NCBI GenBank assembly: GCA_003210055.1
Contig: QCNS01000010.1
Span: 1 to 64,000 of the forward strand
Direction: 5' to 3'
From: SAR116 cluster bacterium AG-426-I14
GTDB taxonomy: Bacteria > Pseudomonadota > Alphaproteobacteria > Puniceispirillales > Marisalimonadaceae
Length of the DNA: 64,000 bases
The position numbers and the translations under genes were made by a program. The notes beneath the pieces are model-generated. The model saw nothing but the letters and a program-made list of their open reading frames with translations. It did no database searches and was not told where the DNA came from. Shown one piece after another: positions 42,533 to 50,797 of the stretch; positions within the stretch are counted from its first letter, which is position 1, and each line of letters starts with the position of its first letter.

Positions 42533-43030
42533 CTAAAGAAAAGAAAATTTCCAAATATAAATTGAAAAATTTTTCACCGGTTCAAAAATAGAAGACTGAT
42601 TCATAAGTTCAGGAAAATTTTCTTTAGTTTTAAATAAATAAGCTACACCAATGTAGCATAAAATTAAAATTAAAACTCCCCTAAAAATACCAAAAATTAA
42701 GCCTAATAGCTTATTTAATAATAATGAATTAGATTTATTTAAATTATTTAAAATTAATTTAAAAAATATTTCATTAAGTAAAAATATCAGTAAAAATGGT
42801 ATAAAAAAAGACACAACTTTTAATACAATCTGATTATTAATAAAACTTGAAAATATTACTTGGAATTCTTCAAGAAATGTGAAAGTTATTAACACTGATA
42901 ATAGCCATATTAAAATACTCACTAATTCTTTTAAAAAACCATTTTGATAACCTATAAAAGCTGAAATTATTAATATAATTGAAAATGTAAGGTCAATAAT
43001 ATTTATTTGAAATCCATAAAAATCAATCAT
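42533..43030 (-). CDS. cvpA: CvpA-family membrane protein
   Basis: This 165-residue inner-membrane protein of the CvpA/colicin V production family has four predicted transmembrane segments. It shows the family opening INIIDLTFSIILIISAFIGYQNGFLKELVSILIWLLSV and a central GLIFGIFRGVLIL. The role is poorly known; it is linked to envelope homeostasis and often co-occurs with purF, as here (57 bases upstream). It follows the MlaF gene by four bases on the same strand. Confidence 0.87.
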   Translation of the reverse strand: MIDFYGFQINIIDLTFSIILIISAFIGYQNGFLKELVSILIWLLSVLITFTFLEEFQVIFSSFINNQIVLKVVSFFIPFLLIFLLNEIFFKLILNNLNKSNSLLLNKLLGLIFGIFRGVLILILCYIGVAYLFKTKENFPELMNQSSIFEPVKNFSIYIWKFSFL

Positions 43031-43034
43031 AATT

Positions 43035-43784
43035 TTATTTATTTTTTAAAAAGTTTTTTATAGTTTGATTTTTTGAATTATTCATTTTCTTTGGTTCACC
43101 AACCCATTCTATTTGATTATTGTTAATCAAAATAACTCTGTCAGCAAATTTAAACACAGAGGACATATCATGTGTTATTGTAATAGCGGTAACACCCAAC
43201 CTACTAACAGTATTTTTAATTAAATCATCTATAATAGAACCAGTAATTGGATCAAGGCCAGAAGTTGGTTCATCAAACAACAATATTTTAGGTTTATCGC
43301 AAATTGCTCTTGCAATGGCGACTCTCTTTTGCATTCCACCGGATAATTCTGAAGGATAGAGATTTAGTATATTTTTATCTAATCCAAGATTTAAAATAAT
43401 TGATAATGCTAAATTTTTAGCATCATTTTTTGATAATTTTTTAAATTTAATGGTACGAAAAACAATATTTTCCCATACTGAAAGAGAGTCAAATAATGCT
43501 CCATTTTGAAAAGTTACTCCAAAGTCTAATAAAATTTTTTCTTTGTCCTTTGAAGATGAATTTACAATTTCTCTTCCATCAATCTTAATAGAACCTTTAT
43601 TTGGAGTTAATAAACCTATAATACATTTTAATAAAACTGATTTCCCTGAACCAGATTTTCCAATAATTGCTAAAGACTCTTTTTCAAATAAATCAAGATT
43701 AATATTATTTAAAATTAAATTATTATCGAAACTTTTTGTTAAGTTTCTAACTTTAATTATCTTATTTTTACTTTTTTTTTTCAT
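43035..43784 (-). CDS. mlaF: Phospholipid ABC transporter ATPase, MlaF-like
   Basis: This 249-residue ABC ATPase pairs with the MlaE permease to move phospholipids between the membranes and keep outer-membrane asymmetry. It has Walker A GKSGSGKSV (about 41-49), the signature LSGGMQKRVAIARAI, Walker B ILLFDEPTSGLDP and the switch histidine in TITHDMS. It starts three bases after mlaE. The substrate-binding lipoprotein MlaD, normally the next gene, is not present nearby; cvpA takes its place. Confidence 0.9.
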   Translation of the reverse strand: MKKKSKNKIIKVRNLTKSFDNNLILNNINLDLFEKESLAIIGKSGSGKSVLLKCIIGLLTPNKGSIKIDGREIVNSSSKDKEKILLDFGVTFQNGALFDSLSVWENIVFRTIKFKKLSKNDAKNLALSIILNLGLDKNILNLYPSELSGGMQKRVAIARAICDKPKILLFDEPTSGLDPITGSIIDDLIKNTVSRLGVTAITITHDMSSVFKFADRVILINNNQIEWVGEPKKMNNSKNQTIKNFLKNK

Positions 43785-43787
43785 TTT

Positions 43788-44567
43788 TCAAATAAATATG
43801 GCTGTAATGAAATAAGTACTTGTTAAGATTAAGACAGATGATGTAACTACGGATATAGTTGTAGCTCGACCAACTCCCTCAGCTCCACCATTCGCATTAT
43901 AACCAAAATAACAACTTATTATTGAAATTATAATACCAAATATTAGGGCTTTTACTAATCCTTGTGCTATATCCATTAAATTGATATGATTTAAAGTAGA
44001 TACAATATATAATGTTGGACTAAAATCTAATTTAAAAGAAGCAACTACGAACCCACCAAAAACTCCAATTATATTCCCAATTAAAACTAATATAGGGACA
44101 CACATTATTGAAGCTAAAAATCTTGGAACAATTAGATATTGTATAGGTCTCGTAGCTAAAGTTTCTAAAGCGTCAATTTGATTAGATACTCTCATAGTAG
44201 CAATTTCTGCTGCCATTTTGGCTCCAACTCTTCCGGCTACCATTAAACCAGCTAATACAGGACCTAATTCTCTCAATATAGATGTTAGAACAATTTTTGC
44301 GACAGTGTTTTCATTATTAAAATTTTCAAACCCAGAATAGGTTTGTAAGGCCAAAACCATTCCAGAAAAAAATGTAGTTAATCCAACAACAGGTAATGAA
44401 TAAAATCCTATATCTAAAATTTGTTTGTTTATTTGTTTAAAATAAAAAGGCCTCCTAAAAGACCAATTTACACTTAATAAAAAAAAATAAATTATTTTGC
44501 CAATTGACTGAAAAAAAAATAACGTACTTTTTCCAATGGATGAAAATATATTAACTACTATGCTCAT
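43788..44567 (-). CDS. mlaE: Phospholipid ABC transporter permease, MlaE-like
   Basis: This 259-residue MlaE-family permease (DUF140) has an N-terminal amphipathic stretch and about five transmembrane helices. Family motifs are LPVVGLTTFFSGMVLALQTY, RELGPVLAGLMVAGRVGAKMAAEIATMRVSNQIDALETLA and, near the end, YFGYNANGGAEGVGRATT. It lies between alr (34 bases upstream) and mlaF on the minus strand, forming the inner-membrane core of a phospholipid transporter with mlaF. Confidence 0.93.
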   Translation of the reverse strand: MSIVVNIFSSIGKSTLFFFQSIGKIIYFFLLSVNWSFRRPFYFKQINKQILDIGFYSLPVVGLTTFFSGMVLALQTYSGFENFNNENTVAKIVLTSILRELGPVLAGLMVAGRVGAKMAAEIATMRVSNQIDALETLATRPIQYLIVPRFLASIMCVPILVLIGNIIGVFGGFVVASFKLDFSPTLYIVSTLNHINLMDIAQGLVKALIFGIIISIISCYFGYNANGGAEGVGRATTISVVTSSVLILTSTYFITAIFI

Positions 44568-44601
44568 TAGAAATAACTCTTAAATGTAAAATGTAAAAAA
44601 A

Positions 44602-45693
44602 TTATTCATAAATTTTTTCTATTCTATCTGATAAATGTGTAAAAATCTCATAAATATTGAAATCAGGTTTTTTATGAAAAATAGATATAAAATTTTTTGC
44701 ATTTATTATTTCAATGTAATCTCCAACTTGCAAATAATTTTCATCGATATCAGATATGTCTATCATGAAACTATCCATAGTAATATTCCCTAATATTTTA
44801 CAATCAATATCTTTAATTTTGATCGATAATATTTTTTTAAACATTCTAAATATACCATCAGCATATCCAATTCCAATAGTAGCAATAATAGAGTTTTTAG
44901 TAAGTTTTGTAATTCCTTCATAAGATATAGTTTCATTTTTTTTTACTTTTCTTATTTGAAGAATAGGACATTTTAAAACAAATGGTATCTCCAGATTTGT
45001 CTGATTTATAATAATTTCTTTACCATTTGCATCCAATCCAAAAATGCCAATACCCGGTCTAGTTTGATCAAGAACAAACTTTTCTCCAAGAAGAATACCG
45101 TTTGTATTTGAAAGGCTTAATTTTATATCTTTGAAGATTGAAGAAAATTTTTTTATTTTATTTAATTGAGATTTATTTATAAGACTTTGGGGTATATTAG
45201 AATGAGATAAATGTGACATTAAGAAAATTATATTTTCAGAATTTATAATTTTATTTTCTGACTTAATATGCATTATTTCCTGTTCTTCAAAACCAAGTCT
45301 ATTCATTCCAGTATCAATATTTAATATTGCTTTTAAGAACTGCTTCTGTTTTTTTGAATTATAATTATTTAATTTACTTAATTGATTTGAATTATTTAAA
45401 ATCGGGATAATATCATTTTGTATATAGTCAATTGGTTCATGAACCATTCCTTCAAACACAGCAACTTTGATATTTTTGGAATTAATTTTTTTTTTAAACT
45501 CGATAGCCTCATCAAACTGAGCTACATAAAAAAAATTGCAGCCCTTTTCTAACAATGATTTTGATATCTCTTCCATACCAAACCCATAACCATTTGCTTT
45601 AACAACTGCAGATGCTTTGAAATTAGATTTTAGGTTAATTAATTGCCAATTTTTTTGAATTTTCCTTTTAAAAATAATTAATTTGCTCTGCAT
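44602..45693 (-). CDS. alr: Alanine racemase
   Basis: This PLP-dependent enzyme interconverts L- and D-alanine for peptidoglycan. The 363 residues form an N-terminal TIM barrel with the PLP lysine in SAVVKANGYGFGM (about Lys33), HLSHSN, a TRPGIGIFGLD stretch, and a C-terminal beta domain beginning with the catalytic tyrosine region in SYEGITKL and IGYADGIFR. It follows dnaB with a gap of five bases, an order conserved in Alphaproteobacteria (dnaB-alr). The N-terminus is a few residues shorter than many relatives. Confidence 0.93.
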   Translation of the reverse strand: MQSKLIIFKRKIQKNWQLINLKSNFKASAVVKANGYGFGMEEISKSLLEKGCNFFYVAQFDEAIEFKKKINSKNIKVAVFEGMVHEPIDYIQNDIIPILNNSNQLSKLNNYNSKKQKQFLKAILNIDTGMNRLGFEEQEIMHIKSENKIINSENIIFLMSHLSHSNIPQSLINKSQLNKIKKFSSIFKDIKLSLSNTNGILLGEKFVLDQTRPGIGIFGLDANGKEIIINQTNLEIPFVLKCPILQIRKVKKNETISYEGITKLTKNSIIATIGIGYADGIFRMFKKILSIKIKDIDCKILGNITMDSFMIDISDIDENYLQVGDYIEIINAKNFISIFHKKPDFNIYEIFTHLSDRIEKIYE

Positions 45694-45698
45694 TCTTT

Positions 45699-47231
45699 TT
45701 ACATAGTTCTATCAGGTAAATTATTATTTTCTATTAAGTCTAAAAATCTAGTAAATTTTGACTCAAATTGTAGTTGAATTAAGCCAGTGGGTCCGTGTCT
45801 TTGTTTTGCAACAATTATTTCTGCTTTTCCTTGAGCTTCACTACATCTTAACTCCCACCTTAAAAATCTATCCTTAAAAGCTTCACTTGTTTCGTTATCT
45901 CTTTGAACAGGTAAATTTTTTTCTAAATAATATTCCTCACGAAAAACAAACATTACAATATCTGCATCTTGTTCAATTGAACCTGACTCTCTTAAATCAG
46001 CAAGTATTGGTTTTTTATCCTCTCTTTGCTCCACTGCTCTACTTAGTTGTGACAAGGCAAGAATAGGGACATTTAACTCTTTTGCAATAGATTTTAAACC
46101 CCTTGTAATATTAGAAACTTCTTGGACTCTAGAATCTGAGTTTCTTAAGTTTTTTGATTGTAACAACTGTATATAATCTACAACTATTAATTTAAGACCT
46201 TGTGTTCTTTTTATTCTTCTTGACCTTGAAGCTATTTGTCCTATTGATAATGCTGGTGTATCGTCAATAAAAAAAGGTAAATTCATTATTTCATTTTGAG
46301 CAGAAACTAAACTTGTAAATTCTCTATCTTCAATACTTCCATTTCTAATTCTATGAGAGTCAATACCAGCCTGTTCAGATAATATTCTTTGAGCAAGTTG
46401 TTCTGAAGACATTTCTAAAGAAAAAAATAAGACAGGTAATTTCTCATTATCTTCGTCTATTTTTGCTGCTTTGAAAGCAATATTGGTTGCCAAAGCTGTT
46501 TTACCCATTGAAGGTCTGCCTGCAAGAACAATTAAATCAGATTTATTTAATCCTCCCAAAAATCTATTTAATCCTGAAAATCCTGTATCAACTCCAGGTA
46601 GCCCTGTTCCTCGCTTATATGCTTCATCTATTAATTTTGTGGCAGATTGAAGTGTAGACTTAAAATCTTTTGGTCCACCTTCCATTTTATCAATTTCAGC
46701 TAAATTAAATAATAATTCTTCTGCATACGAAATCTGATCCTCAGGTTGAACATCTATTTTGGGATTTAAAGATTGGTTTATTATTTCATCACTAATTTTT
46801 ATTAAGCTTCTTCTGATATAACAATTTTTAATTTCTAATGCATAATTTTTAGCACTTGAAACAGATAAAGCTCCATCTTGCAATTGATTTAAATACTTTG
46901 AAATGTCTTGTTTCCTATTTAAATTTCTATCTTTTAAATAAGCATTTAAAGTAATTGGATCAGCGATGTTACCTTTTTCAAATAAGTTCAAGCAAGCTAA
47001 GAAAATATCTTTGTGCAAAGGATCATAAAAATGATATTCTTTTGTTATATCTACTATCGTTTCTAAAACAGTGTTATCAAAAAGTATTGATCCAATTAAA
47101 CCCTGTTCAGCTTCAAGGTTTTTAGGAGTTTTATCAGTTTTATCAACTTCATTATTTACAATAATTCCAAGTTTGTTTTTATCAAAATTTGAAACAGAGT
47201 TCTCATTAGAATTCTCATTAGTCATTTTCAA
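45699..47231 (-). CDS. dnaB: Replicative DNA helicase DnaB
   Basis: This hexameric 5'-3' helicase of the replication fork has 510 residues, with a low-complexity Asn-rich N-tail (about 1-35), an N-terminal collar domain from PKNLEAEQGLIGSILF, and a RecA-like C-terminal domain. The Walker A motif is in GRPSMGKTALATNIA, Walker B in LKLIVVDYIQLL, then LSQLSRAVEQRE and a final KQRHGPTG arginine-finger/sensor region. No intein is present. It is 57 bases after rplI and five before alr on the minus strand. Confidence 0.95.
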   Translation of the reverse strand: MKMTNENSNENSVSNFDKNKLGIIVNNEVDKTDKTPKNLEAEQGLIGSILFDNTVLETIVDITKEYHFYDPLHKDIFLACLNLFEKGNIADPITLNAYLKDRNLNRKQDISKYLNQLQDGALSVSSAKNYALEIKNCYIRRSLIKISDEIINQSLNPKIDVQPEDQISYAEELLFNLAEIDKMEGGPKDFKSTLQSATKLIDEAYKRGTGLPGVDTGFSGLNRFLGGLNKSDLIVLAGRPSMGKTALATNIAFKAAKIDEDNEKLPVLFFSLEMSSEQLAQRILSEQAGIDSHRIRNGSIEDREFTSLVSAQNEIMNLPFFIDDTPALSIGQIASRSRRIKRTQGLKLIVVDYIQLLQSKNLRNSDSRVQEVSNITRGLKSIAKELNVPILALSQLSRAVEQREDKKPILADLRESGSIEQDADIVMFVFREEYYLEKNLPVQRDNETSEAFKDRFLRWELRCSEAQGKAEIIVAKQRHGPTGLIQLQFESKFTRFLDLIENNNLPDRTM

Positions 47232-47288
47232 ACAATAACATAAGAATAATAAAAAGTAATTTATTAAAATGAATGCATTAAAAGATTT

Positions 47289-47975
47289 TTATTCAATATC
47301 TTTATTTTCAGACTCATTTTCTTTCATTAAATCTTTATCACTTATTTCAGCAAAATTTTTATCTTTTTCAGATTGAATCTCTTTTGATTTTGATACAGTA
47401 TTTTCGGTTTTAGTAGTTTTATTTTTGTTAATTTCTGATTGATTATTTATTTTTTCAACTTTATTGACTTCATCAGTTTCTTCATTTGCGGTAATTGGTT
47501 TTTTTAATTCTGTTTGTTTGTTAGCTTCATCTTCTGACCGAGCTACATTTAGTGGTATTTCAATTATTATTTCAGGATGCAACTTTAACTGAATGTTTTC
47601 ATAAGTAAGATTTTTTAATGATTTATTTAAAATAATTTGATTCTTATCAATTTGAAGACTTTTTTCTTTAAAAAAATTTGCAATATCTCGTGAAGATACC
47701 GACCCATAAAGTTGGCCTGAGTCACTAGCAGCTCTAATTAATCTTATTTCAACTTTACCAACCTTTTTTGCAAAGGTTTCGGCTTCCTTTTTAGTTTTTA
47801 AATTCTCAGACTCAATTGCTTCCTTTTTTTCATTAAAAAATAATTTGTTATCTTCGTTTGCAATTAAAGCCTTGCCTTGAGGTAAAAGGTAATTTCTAGC
47901 ATAACCTGCTTTAACTTTAACTACATCACCAATTCCACCAAGCTTATTTATTTTTTCCATTAATATTACTTCCAT
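47289..47975 (-). CDS. rplI: 50S ribosomal protein L9 with a long charged tail
   Basis: This binds 23S rRNA and bridges to the L1 stalk. Residues 1-148 are a normal L9: MEVILMEKINKLGGIGDVVKVKAGYARNYLLPQGKA at the N-terminus, the long helix and the C-domain ending at EIPLNV. Here the protein reaches 228 residues because of an extra tail of about 75 residues that is almost only Lys, Glu, Asn, Thr, Ser and Asp, with no fold expected. Many alphaproteobacterial L9 proteins have some extension, but this one is long. The gene lies 13 bases after rpsR and before dnaB. Confidence 0.93.
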   Translation of the reverse strand: MEVILMEKINKLGGIGDVVKVKAGYARNYLLPQGKALIANEDNKLFFNEKKEAIESENLKTKKEAETFAKKVGKVEIRLIRAASDSGQLYGSVSSRDIANFFKEKSLQIDKNQIILNKSLKNLTYENIQLKLHPEIIIEIPLNVARSEDEANKQTELKKPITANEETDEVNKVEKINNQSEINKNKTTKTENTVSKSKEIQSEKDKNFAEISDKDLMKENESENKDIE

Positions 47976-47988
47976 AATAATTCTCCAT

Positions 47989-48243
47989 TTACCCAGCCAA
48001 GTAAGGCATTAAGGCTAAATATCTAGCTCTTTTAATTGCTTTAGAGAGTTCTCTTTGTTTTTTTGCTGAAACAGCAGATATTCTTGAAGGTATTATTTTG
48101 CCTCTTTCAGAAACAAATCTAGAAAGTGTTTTTATGTCTTTATAATCAATAGTTTTAGCGTCAGGTGATGAGAATGGACAAGATTTTCTCTTTTTTTGAT
48201 ATGGTTTTCTTAATGCTTGCCTTGTTATTTTTAGTTGTGTCAA
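47989..48243 (-). CDS. rpsR: 30S ribosomal protein S18
   Basis: This 84-residue S18 binds with S6 on the platform of the small subunit. The core [53 protein letters not shown] is fully conserved. The N-terminal part contains a single cysteine in KKRKSCPF rather than a zinc-binding set. It lies between rpsF (30 bases upstream) and rplI (13 downstream), the usual S6-S18-L9 operon. AGGAGA is visible before its start. Confidence 0.96.
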   Translation of the reverse strand: MTQLKITRQALRKPYQKKRKSCPFSSPDAKTIDYKDIKTLSRFVSERGKIIPSRISAVSAKKQRELSKAIKRARYLALMPYLAG

Positions 48244-48273
48244 TTAAATCTCCTTATCTACAAGTTATTGTAT

Positions 48274-48627
48274 TTAACTTTTATCTTTTATACTTGAGTT
48301 ATCAGTAACATTTTGCATCATTATAGATGGCTTTTCTTCAAACTTATCAACTTTTATAGTAATATATCTTATAACGTCTTCGTGTATTCTCATTTTTCTT
48401 TCATACTCTGATATGGTGTTTGGAGCTGTTTCAAGTATTAGCATACAATAATGACCTTTTTTATTTTTATTTATCTCATAAGCTAGATTTTTAAGCCCCC
48501 AATATTCTGTTTTTTTGATAGTTCCTTTTTGATCTGTGATAATAGAGCTGAATTCATCAATTAATTTATCAAATTGACTTTTTGTAATATCTTGTCTACC
48601 GACAATGACGCTTTCATAAATAGGCAT
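48274..48627 (-). CDS. rpsF: 30S ribosomal protein S6
   Basis: This small-subunit platform protein partners with S18. With the ATG at 48627 it has 117 residues and begins MPIYESVIVGRQDI, as S6 proteins do. AAAGGAG lies directly before this ATG, so the longer frame reaching 48684 is not used. It has the ferredoxin-like fold with LKNLAYEINKNKKGHYCMLILETAP and RMHEDVIRYITIKVD. There is a modest C-terminal tail. It is the first gene of the minus-strand ribosomal-dnaB run and is divergent from fabD. Confidence 0.95.
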   Translation of the reverse strand: MPIYESVIVGRQDITKSQFDKLIDEFSSIITDQKGTIKKTEYWGLKNLAYEINKNKKGHYCMLILETAPNTISEYERKMRIHEDVIRYITIKVDKFEEKPSIMMQNVTDNSSIKDKS

Positions 48628-48655
48628 TCTTTCTCCTTTTGAGTAAAACCTTAAG

Positions 48656-48684
48656 ATTAAAGCCAACAAAATAAGTGTTAGCAA
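48656..48684 (-). promoter_or_regulatory. Predicted promoter for the rpsF operon
   Basis: On the minus strand TTGCTA (48684 to 48679) and TTTAAT (48661 to 48656) are separated by exactly 17 bases and would start transcription about 20 bases before the S6 start codon. The elements are fair but not perfect. I saw no S6:S18 autoregulatory RNA structure that I could draw by eye. Confidence 0.35.
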
Positions 48685-48773
48685 GGAGTTAATATATTCA
48701 ACAACATAATAAATTATAAAAATTTTGCAATATTTAATTTTCGTATTACCTTGTTTAGAAAAAAGGGGGTTTT

Positions 48774-49715
48774 ATGCGAGTTTTTGTTTTTCCTGGTCAA
48801 GGTTCTCAGAAAGTAGGAATGGGTTATGATTTGTATCAAAACTTTTCTGAAGCAAAATATGTGTTTCAAGAAGTAGATGATACATTGGGTTTTAAATTAA
48901 GTAATATAATGTTTAAAGGCGATTTGACTGAGCTTTCAATGACACAAAATACTCAACCTGCATTGATGACAATTGGAATTGCTGTTTTAAAAGTTTTAGA
49001 AAAGGAACTAGGCAAAAAAGTAAGTGATATTTCAAGTTATTTGTGTGGTCACTCTTTAGGAGAATTTACAGCATTATGTGCTTCAGGAGTATTAGAACTT
49101 AAAGATACAGCAAAAATATTAAAAATTAGAGGTAAAGCTATGCAAGAATCTGTTCCTTTAGGATTAGGCGCAATGGCTGCAATGATTAGCAAAGACTTTA
49201 GTAAAATTGAAGATCTATTATTAAAAGTTAAAAGTATAGGAATTTGTGAGATAGCAAATGAAAATTCCAATGATCAAATTGTTATCAGTGGTAACGCTGA
49301 TGCTGTTAAAGAAGCAATTAAAATATCTTCAGATTTTAATATCAAAAAATCTATTTTATTGAATGTTAGTGCCCCTTTCCATTGCAAATTAATGCTTCCA
49401 GCTCAAGAAAAACTTAAACAGGAACTTAACAAAATTAAATTTAATAATCCACAGGTAAATATCATTTGTAATTATACTGGATTGCCGGAAACAGATCCTA
49501 TTAAATTAAAAAACAACATTATTGAACAAGTTACAAACAAAGTTAAATGGAGAGAAACGATGAATTTTTTAGAAGAAAAGAAGATAGAACAATTAGTAGA
49601 GCTAGGTTCTGGAAAGGTTTTGACGAACATAGCTAAAAGAATGTCTGAACAAATTTATGCGTTTAGTATGGAGACTTTTGAGGATATAAAAAATAATTTA
49701 AACAAGTTTTCATAG
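48774..49715 (+). CDS. fabD: Malonyl-CoA:ACP transacylase
   Basis: This enzyme loads malonyl groups onto acyl carrier protein for fatty acid synthesis. The 313 residues have the FPGQGSQKVGMG N-terminus, the active-site serine at residue 94 in GHSLGEFTAL and the catalytic histidine in SAPFHCKLM. The QLVELGSGKVLTNIAKR C-terminal motif is intact. It starts the plus-strand fab cluster, eight bases before fabG, after GGGGG upstream of its ATG. It is divergent from the rpsF operon. Confidence 0.95.
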   Translation: MRVFVFPGQGSQKVGMGYDLYQNFSEAKYVFQEVDDTLGFKLSNIMFKGDLTELSMTQNTQPALMTIGIAVLKVLEKELGKKVSDISSYLCGHSLGEFTALCASGVLELKDTAKILKIRGKAMQESVPLGLGAMAAMISKDFSKIEDLLLKVKSIGICEIANENSNDQIVISGNADAVKEAIKISSDFNIKKSILLNVSAPFHCKLMLPAQEKLKQELNKIKFNNPQVNIICNYTGLPETDPIKLKNNIIEQVTNKVKWRETMNFLEEKKIEQLVELGSGKVLTNIAKRMSEQIYAFSMETFEDIKNNLNKFS

Positions 49716-49723
49716 GAGTTTAT

Positions 49724-50461
49724 ATGTTTTCATTAAAAGATAAAAATGTACTTTTAACCGGGGGTTCAGGTGGAATTGGTCAAGAAATAGCTAGGATGCT
49801 TCATAAACAGGGAGCAAATATTATATTGTCAGGTACAAATGAAGAAAAACTTATAGAGTTATCTTCTATATTAGGAGATAGAGTTAACTATATCGTTGCC
49901 AATTTAGAAAAAAGAGAGGATATCGATCATTTGTCTTTAAAAGCTGAGGAGATATTAGGTCATATAGATATTTTAATAAATAATGCTGGTATAACAGCAG
50001 ATAATTTATTTATCAGAATGAAGGATGAGGAGTGGGATAAGGTTTTGAATGTTAACTTGGGGGCAAATGTAAGATTAACCAAAAATATTATTAAAGGAAT
50101 GTTAAAAAGAAGATTCGGTAGAATAATTTTTGTCAGTTCTATTATTGGATATACAGGTAATGTAGGACAATCCAATTATGCTTGTTCTAAGTCAGCTTTA
50201 TCTGGATTTACTAAGTCAATATCTCTAGAAATTGCTAACAGAGGTATAACTTGCAACTTAATTGCACCAGGTTTTATAAAAACACCAATGACAGAAAAAT
50301 TAAATGAAAATCAACAGAAAGTTATACTCGACAAAATTCCTATTTCTAGATTAGGAATACCTGAAGACATTGCGGCTGCTTGTGTTTATTTGGCAAGTGA
50401 TGAGGCAAGTTATATTACTGGAACAACAATTCATGTAAACGGAGGTATGGGCATGTTTTAA
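49724..50461 (+). CDS. fabG: 3-oxoacyl-[ACP] reductase
   Basis: This NADPH-dependent SDR enzyme catalyses the first reduction of each fatty acid elongation cycle. The 245 residues include TGGSGGIGQEIA (12-23), NNAGIT (86-91) and the triad Ser139, Tyr152, Lys156 in NYACSKSALSGF. The C-terminal YLASDEASYITGTTIHVNGGMGMF block is fully typical of FabG. It is between fabD and acpP. AGGAG precedes the ATG. Confidence 0.95.
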   Translation: MFSLKDKNVLLTGGSGGIGQEIARMLHKQGANIILSGTNEEKLIELSSILGDRVNYIVANLEKREDIDHLSLKAEEILGHIDILINNAGITADNLFIRMKDEEWDKVLNVNLGANVRLTKNIIKGMLKRRFGRIIFVSSIIGYTGNVGQSNYACSKSALSGFTKSISLEIANRGITCNLIAPGFIKTPMTEKLNENQQKVILDKIPISRLGIPEDIAAACVYLASDEASYITGTTIHVNGGMGMF

Positions 50462-50542
50462 AAAAACAAATATATACTTGGCATATTTTTTTAAATATGT
50501 TAACTCCAATAATTATTTGGACAATTATAGGGGAAATAAAAT

Positions 50543-50779
50543 ATGAGTGACATAGATAATCGAGTAAAAAAAATTGTTGTTGAACATCTAGGAATTGAAG
50601 AATCCAAAGTTATAGACACTGCAAGCTTCATTGACGACTTGGGTGCAGATAGTCTAGATACAGTGGAATTAGTAATGGCTTTTGAAGAAGAATTTGATTG
50701 TGAAATTCCCGATGAAGCTGCTGAAAAAATTCAAACAGTTAAAGATGCCATTGATTTTATTAAAGATCATACATCTTAA
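50543..50779 (+). CDS. acpP: Acyl carrier protein
   Basis: This small acidic carrier holds acyl chains on a phosphopantetheine arm. The 78 residues have the modification site DSLD with Ser37 and the usual four-helix pattern, [17 protein letters not shown] to [20 protein letters not shown] ribosome-binding site lies 9-10 bases upstream. An 81-base gap before it, with a weak stem (CATATTT/AAATATG), may hold an extra promoter, which is common for highly expressed acpP. It is followed by fabF after 18 bases. Confidence 0.97.
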   Translation: MSDIDNRVKKIVVEHLGIEESKVIDTASFIDDLGADSLDTVELVMAFEEEFDCEIPDEAAEKIQTVKDAIDFIKDHTS

Positions 50780-50797
50780 TTATCTCTTTTAAAATAA

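Noticed and set aside
48628-48684. N-terminal extension of S6
   Set aside because: AAAGGAG directly before the ATG at 48627 and the family N-terminus MPIYE show that the extra codons are untranslated.
50484-50500. Terminator between fabG and acpP
   Set aside because: The stem CATATTT/AAATATG is pure A+T but for one pair, and no T-run follows; fab genes are probably read through.
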